A stretch of 22,518 nt of DNA from positions 1-22,518 of IMG/VR virus record IMGVR_UViG_3300046524_000217. The stretch is one strand, 5' to 3'. Origin of the DNA: a virus. The notes under the pieces are model-generated. The model was not told where the DNA came from. It made no database searches and worked only from the letters and a program-made list of their open reading frames with translations. The position numbers and the translations under genes are program-made. The stretch's first letter is position 1. The number at the start of each line of letters is the position of its first letter. Positions 1 through 5,524 of the stretch are shown piece by piece.

Positions 1-62
1 TGCGAGCAATGCCGGCTGTGTTCGCACCGGCTTGACTGACTTGCTCTGTTGGGCGAGGCTCA

Positions 63-71
63 TGCTACGAT
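63..71 (+). promoter_or_regulatory. possible extended -10 promoter for the 99-716 gene
   Basis: TGCTACGAT at 63-71 fits an extended -10 (TG, one base, TACGAT). A TTGCTC hexamer at 41-46 could be a -35, but the 19-base spacing is long. A purine-rich ribosome site (AAAAGGGA, about 85-92) lies 6 bases before the ATG at 99. This is a motif reading only. Confidence 0.35.
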
Positions 72-98
72 CGCGAAAAAAAGTAAAAGGGATCGGAT

Positions 99-716
99 AT
101 GCAAAAGTGGCTTGTAAGCTATATCAGCGCGGTACTTGTTATCGGGGCAGTCGTTATAGTTCAGAACGTTTGGGATCTCAGCAAATCGGATTGGGCCGCT
201 TGGGCGCAAGCTGTGGGGGCGACGATAGGTATAGGGATTGCCATCTGGATTCCACGCAATCAAAGGCAATACGAGGCGGATAAACTGCGGGAAGCGGTCT
301 TGCACGAAAAGGCTCGCGTCGTTACCAATGCGCACGAAATCGCAAAGGATGCGCTGATGGCACTGGAGGGTGCCAGTACGTATATGGCGAACTACAATCC
401 TGAGCTCGAGTTCTCCCACACGACGGATCGGTTGGATATAGCTCAGGCGATGCTTAAGGACGTGATGAATACCGAAATCATGCCCGTGGTCCTCAGGCGA
501 ATTTTGCGAATCAGTCGTCAAGTCACACTCACAATTAGAGATGTTCGATTGCGGCATGGAAACGAGGATGCTACGGTCGGAGACGTTATGAAGCGCAATA
601 TGACTGTGCGCATGGAACGCGCAACCGAGAGCCTTAACCAGATTCGCGAGCACGCCGAAAAGGCGAAGGCGGATTGGCGAGAAGTTCGGGACCTCAACAA
701 ATCGGTCTGGAGGTAA
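99..716 (+). CDS. two-TM membrane protein with cytoplasmic helical tail, unknown function
   Basis: The 205-residue product has two hydrophobic segments near residues 6-24 and 31-51, joined by a short loop. A long charged region rich in Lys, Arg, Glu and Ala follows and probably forms cytoplasmic helices. The ATG at 99 is supported by an AGGGA-type site 6 bases upstream. I recognise no enzyme motif and no family. It stands alone on the plus strand and converges with the leftward operon that ends at 746. Its bases are visibly more A/T-rich than those of the structural genes to the right, which suits a cargo or host-derived gene. An exclusion-type membrane protein is possible, but that is only a guess from topology and position. 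Confidence 0.7.
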   Translation: MQKWLVSYISAVLVIGAVVIVQNVWDLSKSDWAAWAQAVGATIGIGIAIWIPRNQRQYEADKLREAVLHEKARVVTNAHEIAKDALMALEGASTYMANYNPELEFSHTTDRLDIAQAMLKDVMNTEIMPVVLRRILRISRQVTLTIRDVRLRHGNEDATVGDVMKRNMTVRMERATESLNQIREHAEKAKADWREVRDLNKSVWR

Positions 717-745
717 GTCAGCCATGCCCTTTCGATTTTTTCTGA

Positions 746-1111
746 TCACGCTACTTTTCTCGCGTCGTAGATGACCCATGTGATGATCTCGGTGCGCTTG
801 GTCTTGCTGATCTTCGGTGCGCCGTTCTTGTCGTGTGACACGCCGCGGCACTTGACGACGTACCCTTCGTAAAGACCGGTCGTGCGGGCAAGCGAGATCC
901 ATTCGTCACAGAAGTGAGGCGCATCGAACGCCGGAGATACCTGCACCGGCTTCATTGCCGCGAAGATCTCGGTTGCCACTTCTTCGATGGCTGCGCGGTA
1001 TTCGACTTCGGTCAGAAGCACCTTCGTTTTGGGGTCGCGCGTCGGCACGCGCTTTTCAGCACGCTCGCGCGCGATCTGCATCGAGGATGCAAAAACACAA
1101 AATCCGCTCAT
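746..1111 (-). CDS. hypothetical phage protein, last gene of leftward operon
   Basis: The 121-residue protein begins MSGFCVFASSM. I chose the ATG at 1111 because GGAG lies 8 bases before it; an upstream in-frame TTG at 1126 overlaps that ribosome site and is less likely. The protein is mixed alpha/beta with a Lys/Arg-rich C-terminal third (KISKTKRTEIITWVIYDARK) and no recognisable motif. It is the most distal gene of the operon transcribed leftward from the operator-covered promoter at 1767-1795, so it should be repressed in the lysogen. I cannot assign a function. Confidence 0.65.
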   Translation of the reverse strand: MSGFCVFASSMQIARERAEKRVPTRDPKTKVLLTEVEYRAAIEEVATEIFAAMKPVQVSPAFDAPHFCDEWISLARTTGLYEGYVVKCRGVSHDKNGAPKISKTKRTEIITWVIYDARKVA

Positions 1112-1186
1112 ATATAGAGACTCCAAAAAGAGTGGGCCAGCACAGCGCCCACAAAGTCGCGGCCCTGGGAGCCGCCGGACCGAGAG

Positions 1187-1372
1187 TTAGTCGCCAATGC
1201 GCGGATAGCAGTGCGCATCGCATTCGTGTTCAAACTCGCGCGGCAGAAGCGGATCACCGCAATCTGCACGAGCGCTGGTGGCGCAAAGGCTCCCCAGGAT
1301 GAACCCGGCGCAGCCAGCCACAAACGCCGCAATCAGAAGCAGTACTAACTGGGACCACAGGAAGGAATCCAT
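1187..1372 (-). CDS. small single-pass membrane protein
   Basis: The 61-residue protein has one strong hydrophobic stretch (residues about 5-30, starting LWSQLVLLLIAAFVAGCAGF) and then a short polar tail with three Cys. The Cys in VAGCAG weakly resembles a lipobox, so a lipoprotein is possible. AAAGG upstream of the ATG at 1372 serves as a ribosome site. It is the third gene of the leftward operon. A longer overlapping frame (1108-1332) lacks a coherent composition and is treated as a shadow. Confidence 0.55.
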   Translation of the reverse strand: MDSFLWSQLVLLLIAAFVAGCAGFILGSLCATSARADCGDPLLPREFEHECDAHCYPRIGD

Positions 1373-1390
1373 GGGTGAGCCTTTACGGGG

Positions 1391-1519
1391 TCAGGTGTTA
1401 CGCATCGACACGCGAACGTGTTCGGTTTCGGCGTCGTCCCATTTCTGAGCGATACCGAGGATCACGACGATCGCGACGAGAGCCGCGGTCATGCGCAGGC
1501 AGAATTTCAGATCGCGCAT
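1391..1519 (-). CDS. very small membrane protein (42 aa), translationally coupled
   Basis: The protein starts MRDLKFCLRM and has a transmembrane segment at residues about 10-26 (MTAALVAIVVILGIA). Its ATG overlaps the stop of the upstream gene in the arrangement TAATG at 1517-1521, which is strong evidence for this start over the longer 65-residue frame. It is the second gene of the leftward operon. Function is unknown. Confidence 0.55.
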   Translation of the reverse strand: MRDLKFCLRMTAALVAIVVILGIAQKWDDAETEHVRVSMRNT

Positions 1520-1728
1520 TACCAGGCTCCGAACAAACGGCAGAGGCCTTCGATGATGAACGGCGAAGCGGCGAGGAGGGCAAAGCACAGCAGCGGGCGT
1601 TTCGTCGTGCGGCGCGCGTACCGGTCGAGCTCGGCGTCGGTCATGCCGCCGTTCTCGAAGTAATCGATCTCGTTCGTCGTCCGCGTTGCCTCTGTGAGGC
1701 GCGCAGCGGGTGCGTGCAGGGTGCTCAT
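1519..1728 (-). CDS. small membrane-anchored protein, first gene of leftward operon
   Basis: The 69-residue product has a polar N-terminal half, a basic stretch (RYARRTTKRP) and one C-terminal hydrophobic segment (LLCFALLAASPFIIEGL, about residues 46-62), so it may be tail-anchored. A good ribosome site (GGGAG) sits 8 bases before the ATG at 1728. The gene begins about 35 bases after a TTGACT-17-TTTAAT promoter covered by repressor operators. In lambda this place holds N, but this protein is not Arg-rich like an N antiterminator. I cannot name a function. Confidence 0.6.
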   Translation of the reverse strand: MSTLHAPAARLTEATRTTNEIDYFENGGMTDAELDRYARRTTKRPLLCFALLAASPFIIEGLCRLFGAW

Positions 1729-1766
1729 CTCAAGGTCTCCCGTAGGTCGGTGAGTGCGTGAGATGA

Positions 1767-1795
1767 ATTAAACACGATGTTTATACTTCAGTCAA
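1767..1795 (-). promoter_or_regulatory. leftward early promoter (PL-like)
   Basis: Read on the minus strand, TTGACT (1795-1790) and TTTAAT (1772-1767) are separated by exactly 17 bases, a near-consensus sigma-70 promoter. It faces the four-gene operon that starts at 1728. The -10 overlaps operator 1769-1783 and the -35 overlaps operator 1793-1807, so repression by the CI-type protein is expected. Confidence 0.75.
1769..1783. promoter_or_regulatory. repressor operator (leftward control region, site 1)
   Basis: TAAACACGATGTTTA is an inverted repeat with perfect 6-base arms around a 3-base centre. It overlaps the -10 of the leftward promoter in the same register as the operator at 4337-4351 does for the cro promoter. 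It is probably bound by the repressor encoded at 3276-4268. Confidence 0.7.
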
Positions 1796-1807
1796 ACAAA
1801 ATGTTTA
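1793..1807. promoter_or_regulatory. repressor operator (leftward control region, site 2)
   Basis: CAAACAAAATGTTTA matches the same 6-3-6 inverted repeat with one arm mismatch. Its centre is 24 bases from that of the first site, so it overlaps the -35 of the leftward promoter. The pair would allow cooperative binding. Confidence 0.65.
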
Positions 1808-1969
1808 GTTGGGTGGTCCTGCAGTGCGGCGTGCAGTTAGCGATTCGTTGCACAAAACGCCCGATTGCCCAAACCGCTTGCGTATTAAAGCGTCGTAAGT
1901 CGCTGGCTGATCCAGAGAGCACGGGTGATCTGGAAGCCGCAGCGATGCCTGCTTCGTTATGCGTAGACG
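1808..1969. other. intergenic stretch without a supported gene
   Basis: Between the operators and the terminator at 1970 I see no supported coding region or RNA. A short plus-strand reading frame (1777-1998) runs through the operators and into the terminator hairpin, so it is not a gene. Confidence 0.5.
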
Positions 1970-1996
1970 AAAAAAAGCCCGCTCGGGGCGGGCTTT
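1970..1996 (-). terminator. intrinsic terminator of the protease gene (and perhaps cI)
   Basis: AAAGCCCGC (1974-1982) pairs with GCGGGCTTT (1988-1996) across a 5-base loop. On the minus strand the stem is followed by a run of seven T (1976-1970). It lies about 35 bases beyond the stop of the minus-strand protease gene. Confidence 0.8.
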
Positions 1997-2031
1997 AGCG
2001 TAGATGTGTGGCGTTTCACCGGTGCATCAAT

Positions 2032-3054
2032 TTATTCAGGTCCGGAATCCGGGTCTGTGACCCGGCCGAGGCTGCCGAAGGTGAGTGCGATCGAGCGTAG
2101 CTGTTGAGCTTGCTCGCTGTCTGAGCCGTCTTGAGGCTGGCTTGCGCCATCGCCTCCTTGACCCGGTTCGGGGTTTGGTACGTTCTCATCGGTCGCTCCG
2201 TCAGTAGGATCTTGGCTTGCTTCTTGTTGTCCGCCGAGTGTGAACAGCTTAACGCTTGGCGGATCATTTTCAAATGTTGGTTTACTCGAATCGTATAACG
2301 CTTGGCTGATTTGTGCCAGGAGGCCTTCTGGTCTCCCGACGCGCACAAACACACTCGATGCTTCCTTGCGGTCGATAACAAATCCGTGCGAAGGGTAACC
2401 GATAATCAACTTATCCAGCCCTTCAGCACGCAAATTATTACTTTTCGAGTTCAGCCGCTCGCCATAGGCGAATGCAATGTCAGTTGCCCGCTGCATCTCG
2501 GCAAGGCGCATAGGATCAATTTGAGCAAAAACCGGGCCAAACAGCCCCGTCGCCAGTTTCGTTGAGATGTCGGACGCTACGCGCGTCGACAGCGCGGCCT
2601 TGCGCGTCAGTTCCATCAGGTATGAGCGGAAAGCAGTCATCGCCTGATTTTGCAAATAATTCACCGCTTGAAAGATGTCGAGTCCCGAGTTTCGACCGAC
2701 GATCTCGTCCATCTTTTTCACTTGCACGTCCAACGGGCCCAATTCGCTCTGATCGTCGAGCCAAAGATGGGCTGCGCCTATGCATATGAGAGTGCCGGCG
2801 CTTTTACATAGCCACGGAATCAAGGCTTCGAACTGGTCATAGTCGTGCTGCAGCGCCCGAGCAATCCGAAATCCGGAATGCGGATCGCCGCCCGGCGTTG
2901 AAAGGACGAGCAACAGCTTTTTCGACTTCTTGTTGCGCAATTCGTTGCATACCAGATCATAGCCGCTCCTACTGATCTGCCCGGAATAAACGAGCACGTC
3001 GATCGACGCATTGTCCGGTTGCTTCGCTGGAGCGCCTTCCACTTGTTCATTCAT
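2032..3054 (-). CDS. SDH/ClpP-fold serine protease-like protein in rex position
   Basis: The 340-residue protein looks like a member of the serine dehydrogenase proteinase (SDH_sah) group of the ClpP/crotonase fold. Visible marks are LSTPGGDPHSG (residues 51-61, the substrate-binding loop of ClpP/SppA-type proteases), KSAGT with probable nucleophile Ser85, and SELGPLDVQ (about 103-111), all in family order. A helical region follows. The last ~70 residues are Gln/Asp/Gly/Pro-rich and probably disordered. I chose the ATG at 3054 because GGGGA lies 5 bases upstream; a TTG at 3066 is possible. No signal peptide or membrane span is seen, so it should be cytoplasmic. It lies downstream of and co-oriented with cI, inside the operator-bounded region, as rexAB do in lambda. 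Expression in the lysogen and a role in exclusion or host interference are inferences. Confidence 0.75.
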   Translation of the reverse strand: MNEQVEGAPAKQPDNASIDVLVYSGQISRSGYDLVCNELRNKKSKKLLLVLSTPGGDPHSGFRIARALQHDYDQFEALIPWLCKSAGTLICIGAAHLWLDDQSELGPLDVQVKKMDEIVGRNSGLDIFQAVNYLQNQAMTAFRSYLMELTRKAALSTRVASDISTKLATGLFGPVFAQIDPMRLAEMQRATDIAFAYGERLNSKSNNLRAEGLDKLIIGYPSHGFVIDRKEASSVFVRVGRPEGLLAQISQALYDSSKPTFENDPPSVKLFTLGGQQEASQDPTDGATDENVPNPEPGQGGDGASQPQDGSDSEQAQQLRSIALTFGSLGRVTDPDSGPE

Positions 3055-3275
3055 GTTGGTCCCCAAGATTTCTTCTTAACGGCAGCGCGGTGGAAAAGTT
3101 AAGGCGTAGTCTGGTTATTTTTGCCGACCTTGCCGTCGAGCTGACGCGTTGGATGCGCTGTCCAGATCACAAATTTGACTCTGCACTCTGCTGCTTGGCT
3201 TTGAGCCGCTGTGCCTGCTTGGACGACAATCTTTCTTTTTTGAGGGCTGCAAATCCAGCCTAGTTCAAAGCGTCT

Positions 3276-4268
3276 TCAGCCTGGTCTCCAAGCGGACGGC
3301 TTCGCGATCCATCCAACGTAGTGGATCTTCTCAATGTTGTCCTTATCGATCGCGATGGGTGCGTGCGTCTCATTAACCGAGATCAGGTGCACCCGTCCCG
3401 CGCGTTCGTAAAGAAACTCCTTCACCATGACCCGACCGTCTTTCGATTTGACCAAGACCTCGTCGCCGGGCTCGACTACATGGTTTGGCTCGACAACCAC
3501 GAATTCCCTGTCCTTAATTCGCGGGCGCATTGAGTCGCCTACGCAGCGCAGGGCGTACGCGTCTTTGTCTTCTGTCGGTGCGGCAACGAACCCCTCGCCG
3601 TATCCGACGGGATAATCGATGTCGACAAAATGTCCGTTATCGCCCAATTGAGCAAACCCCACCACTGGCACGCCTTGCCATTTAAGATTCGTGATCGGGT
3701 CGAACGCGTCCGCGTACCGTACGGCCACACCGGGCTCTCCCTTGCCCTTGAGCAACCACACCGAATTCACGCCATAGGTATTCTGTATCGCAACGGCTTG
3801 AACCATCGAAATATCGGGACCAATACCGCCCAGCCAGAGTGCAGCCGTTTCAACGCCAACGCCCGCAACGGACGCCAGTTCGGTTGGCGACACTTCTTTA
3901 TCACTGAGTGCCCTGCGCAGACGGTGCACGGAAGTTTCCCCGGCAGGCAGTGTATCGCGGTCGGATTCAGTCTGCGTTTTGATTACTGGTTTCTTTCGGT
4001 CACTTTTCGGTGAATCGGACCCAGCGCGGCCATGGTGGGTCGCTGTGAGATTCGCGGCCATCATCGGCGGTTCGCCAGTTTCCAGCCAAGTGGCGCTGCA
4101 ACCGACCTTCTTTTGCGCATCGAGCATCCCGCCCTTGGAGATGCCGCGGCGTTGCCAATTATTAACCAGTTGCTCTGAAATATTTAAAAAATTGGCGAGC
4201 TTCGCCGGCCCCTCGATTTTGTGGAGGAGACGAGCGGCTTCGTATAACCGTTCCATTGTCGCGTGCAT
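3276..4268 (-). CDS. cI: CI/LexA-type prophage repressor with two HTH modules and S24 peptidase domain
   Basis: The 330-residue protein has a first helix-turn-helix region (about 18-65, with LANFLNISEQLVNNWQRRG), a charged linker (about 80-110), a second HTH-like region (about 113-175, with PTELASVAGVGVETAALWL) and a C-terminal S24 domain (about 198-325). Catalytic Ser246 in GDSM and Lys283 in VMVKEF are intact, so RecA-stimulated self-cleavage is expected. The likely cleavage region reads FAQLGDNG, with Leu-Gly where Ala-Gly is usual. Family repressors are normally 210-240 residues long; the extra length comes from the second HTH. The frame stays open to 4688, but that extension would be antisense to cro. 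The ATG at 4268 or at 4256 begins the first HTH; neither has a clear ribosome site. It should bind the operators at 1769-1807 and 4289-4351. Confidence 0.9.
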   Translation of the reverse strand: MHATMERLYEAARLLHKIEGPAKLANFLNISEQLVNNWQRRGISKGGMLDAQKKVGCSATWLETGEPPMMAANLTATHHGRAGSDSPKSDRKKPVIKTQTESDRDTLPAGETSVHRLRRALSDKEVSPTELASVAGVGVETAALWLGGIGPDISMVQAVAIQNTYGVNSVWLLKGKGEPGVAVRYADAFDPITNLKWQGVPVVGFAQLGDNGHFVDIDYPVGYGEGFVAAPTEDKDAYALRCVGDSMRPRIKDREFVVVEPNHVVEPGDEVLVKSKDGRVMVKEFLYERAGRVHLISVNETHAPIAIDKDNIEKIHYVGWIAKPSAWRPG

Positions 4269-4286
4269 GCGCGCAATGGTCGCCGA

Positions 4287-4292
4287 AGTAAA
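4287..4292 (-). promoter_or_regulatory. possible -10 of the cI maintenance promoter
   Basis: TTTACT on the minus strand sits against the operator-like repeat 4289-4303 in the same register as TTTAAT in the other two control regions. No -35 is visible 17 bases upstream; the next repeat (4304-4318) lies there instead. That would fit a promoter that needs activation by bound repressor, as lambda PRM does. It is inference from spacing. Confidence 0.35.
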
Positions 4293-4303
4293 CGTTTTGT
4301 TGT
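4289..4303. promoter_or_regulatory. weak repressor operator (OR3-like)
   Basis: TAAACGTTTTGTTGT has one good arm (TAAACG) and a degenerate partner (4 of 6). It abuts the next repeat, with centres 15 bases apart, and covers the supposed cI -10. Confidence 0.4.
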
Positions 4304-4318
4304 TCAACGGCGCGTTTA
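4304..4318. promoter_or_regulatory. repressor operator (OR2-like)
   Basis: TCAACGGCGCGTTTA is a 6-3-6 inverted repeat with 5 of 6 arm positions matching. It lies between the cro -35 and the cI promoter. Confidence 0.5.
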
Positions 4319-4324
4319 AATTGC

Positions 4325-4353
4325 TTGCGGCAAAACTAAACGTGGTGTTTAAT
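4325..4353 (+). promoter_or_regulatory. rightward early promoter (PR-like) of cro
   Basis: TTGCGG (4325-4330) and TTTAAT (4348-4353) are spaced by 17 bases. The -10 is identical to that of the leftward promoter. The predicted start, about 6-8 bases after the -10, falls at or just before the cro ATG at 4362, so the message would be leaderless or nearly so. Operator 4337-4351 overlaps the -10. Confidence 0.6.
4337..4351. promoter_or_regulatory. repressor operator (OR1-like)
   Basis: TAAACGTGGTGTTTA has 5 of 6 arm positions matching and shares the outer bases of the leftward operators. It continues into AT to make the cro -10 (TTTAAT), exactly as operator 1769-1783 does on the minus strand. Confidence 0.65.
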
Positions 4354-4361
4354 GGCGTCTC

Positions 4362-4574
4362 ATGAACACACCCACCTTCTCCCCCGAATCCGACCGGGCT
4401 CTCATTGAGCGGCTCGGCGGCCCCGCGCGCGTCGCCAAGCTTCTCGGCTTCAAGAGAGGTGGAACCCAGCGCGTCCACAACTGGAAGGTTCGCGGAATCC
4501 CCGCCAGCGTCCGCTTGCGTCGCCCCGACATCTTCAATGACGACGGCGGTGGCGTTTTCTCGAGAGCTGCCTGA
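4362..4574 (+). CDS. cro: Cro-like repressor
   Basis: The 70-residue protein contains an HTH typical of Cro/YdaS-type proteins: residues about 13-55, LIERLGGPARVAKLLGF then RVHNWKVRGIPASVRLRRPDIF, in which the first block forms the helix pair and VHNWKVRGIP leads out of recognition. It is divergent from cI across the operators, as in lambda. No Shine-Dalgarno site precedes the ATG at 4362, and the promoter -10 is only 9 bases upstream, so translation of a leaderless message is likely. It should bind the same operators and favour lytic growth. Confidence 0.85.
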   Translation: MNTPTFSPESDRALIERLGGPARVAKLLGFKRGGTQRVHNWKVRGIPASVRLRRPDIFNDDGGGVFSRAA

Positions 4575-4641
4575 CATGAGATTCACCTTTGTGAGGAAGC
4601 TGTGTGCGCACAACGCTTGATAGAGAGGCTGCCTGATATGA
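4562..4641 (+). repeat. imperfect direct repeat spanning two start regions
   Basis: GAGAGCTGCCTGACATGA (4562-4579) recurs as GAGAGGCTGCCTGATATGA (4623-4641) with one insertion and one change. Each copy ends in an ATG. The first ATG (4576) opens a 14-codon frame ending at 4620; the second (4638) opens the next gene. It looks like a local duplication of a ribosome-site/start segment, and the 14-codon frame may be a leader or a remnant. Confidence 0.4.
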
Positions 4642-4877
4642 AGCGACTGTACGTCGAAGTGATGCTTTTCTTGTGGTCTCTGCTGCACACGATGCTCGCC
4701 CCTGTCCGGGCGGAGGCGCTCCGACGCGCCGAGGCGACGCCGGAGTTTCGAGCGTGGTACGACGAGGCCGTCCGGCCGTTCGCATGTCTCGCGGAGTGCG
4801 AGGCTGAGGTTAGTCTCGGATCAGCGCAGCCTGAGCGGGCGGAAGCAATTCCCGGAGCGTCTTCTTTGCATGGGTGA
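4638..4877 (+). CDS. small protein with N-terminal membrane segment, unknown
   Basis: The 79-residue frame starts MKRLYVEVMLF, with a hydrophobic segment at residues about 5-22 and then an Ala/Glu-rich region. GAGAGG lies 9 bases before the ATG at 4638. It follows cro on the same strand, so it may be the second gene of the rightward early transcript. The last 68 bases overlap the 3' end of the reverse-strand gene at 4810-5121, which lowers confidence in the C-terminus. No family is recognised. Confidence 0.5.
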   Translation: MKRLYVEVMLFLWSLLHTMLAPVRAEALRRAEATPEFRAWYDEAVRPFACLAECEAEVSLGSAQPERAEAIPGASSLHG

Positions 4878-5121
4878 CGATCGGTTGCTGACTGTGCGGC
4901 ACGAGTTGGCCCGGTTGGGGAAGTGCTTTCGAAAGCTGCTGTTCCAGTTCGCGCTTGAATGCCTCGTTGTCGGATAGCGCAGCAGCGATCGCGGCGATGA
5001 CGACCTTCAGCGCCTGAATATCGCCGGTGTGCGAGTCCAGAATCTGTAGCGCTTTGGGAAGGTTCGTTAACGCCTGTTGTTGAGCAGCTGCAGTTTGCTG
5101 CGGATTTTGTAGAAAGGTCAT
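4810..5121 (-). CDS. hypothetical helical protein on reverse strand within the early region
   Basis: The 103-residue protein is Gln/Ala/Leu-rich (MTFLQNPQQTAAAQQQALTN at the start), suggests a helical or coiled-coil protein and has no Trp or Cys. GGGGA precedes the ATG at 5121 by about 7 bases, which supports the start. It points against the surrounding rightward early genes and is divergent from the 5220 gene, so it needs its own promoter in 5122-5219. Such an isolated reversed gene may be expressed in the lysogen. Function is unknown. Confidence 0.6.
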   Translation of the reverse strand: MTFLQNPQQTAAAQQQALTNLPKALQILDSHTGDIQALKVVIAAIAAALSDNEAFKRELEQQLSKALPQPGQLVPHSQQPIVTHAKKTLRELLPPAQAALIRD

Positions 5122-5219
5122 GAGGGTCCCCGTAGAGATCGGTTGTGTGAGAACTCCGAATTCTACTGGCGAAAGCCGGGATCCTCACCCCAATTCGCAG
5201 CACGTTGGAGATAGAGAGC

Positions 5220-5387
5220 ATGGCGCTCACAGCAACGGAACAGAAACAGATCCGCGAGGCCCTGTGCGCGATTGCGGTACGCGGCGCGCGCCACCCAGCT
5301 GAATACGACGTGGCGCGTGCGGAACTGGCCAAGCAGTTTGAGGCGCTGAAAGTGGCTGCAGCGCAACCAGCAGTAGCAGCGAAGTAA
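5220..5387 (+). CDS. small hypothetical protein (55 aa)
   Basis: The product starts MALTATEQKQIREAL and is an Ala-rich, probably helical protein without motifs. GGAG at 5207-5210 lies 9 bases before the ATG at 5220; an in-frame TTG at 5205 overlaps that site and is unlikely. It is divergent from 4810-5121. A hairpin starts immediately after its stop. Function is unknown. Confidence 0.5.
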   Translation: MALTATEQKQIREALCAIAVRGARHPAEYDVARAELAKQFEALKVAAAQPAVAAK

Positions 5388-5417
5388 CTGCCGCTGCCCC
5401 ATCGGGCAGGGCGGCAG
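5388..5417 (+). terminator. hairpin after the 5220 gene, weak terminator candidate
   Basis: CTGCCG and CTGCCC (5388-5399) pair with GGGCAG and CGGCAG (5404-5417) around a 4-base loop and a 2-base bulge. The following bases are A-rich, and T-runs appear only from 5434, so termination is uncertain. Confidence 0.3.
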
Positions 5418-5499
5418 CAAAAGATTCCCGTAGCGTTTTCATTTTTTCTCTCCCTGTGTCACGTGCGGCGGCTTAGTTGTCCTTATCGCACGTTGACAC

Positions 5500-5511
5500 T
5501 GTAGCTACTAA
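5500..5511 (+). promoter_or_regulatory. TGTAGCTAC motif at the early operon start
   Basis: TGTAGCTACTAA is the same motif found twice in front of brnT (10211 and 10246). Here TACTAA (5506-5511) could be a -10, just as TACAAT is in the brnT copy. It lies 14 bases before the ATG at 5525. The -35 is unclear. Confidence 0.45.
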
Positions 5512-5524
5512 CGAGTGACAGATC

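Noticed and set aside
60-902. 280-codon minus-strand frame opposite the 99-716 gene
   Set aside because: Low-complexity, His/Arg-rich composition typical of antisense in GC-rich DNA, and it overlaps a better plus-strand gene and the 746-1111 gene.
1777-1998. 73-codon plus-strand frame
   Set aside because: Crosses both operator/promoter elements and ends within the terminator hairpin; no ribosome site.
3245-3260. Hairpin GGCTG/CAGCC after cI as a terminator
   Set aside because: Only 5 base pairs and no T-run on the minus strand; cI transcription may continue into the protease gene.
4269-4688. N-terminal extension of the repressor frame to 470 residues
   Set aside because: It would be antisense to the whole cro gene and would place the operators inside the coding region; the HTH begins at 4268/4256.
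5493-5498. TTGACA as the -35 of the early operon
   Set aside because: No -10 at a usable distance downstream before the ATG at 5525; the hexamer abuts the TGTAGCTAC motif instead.
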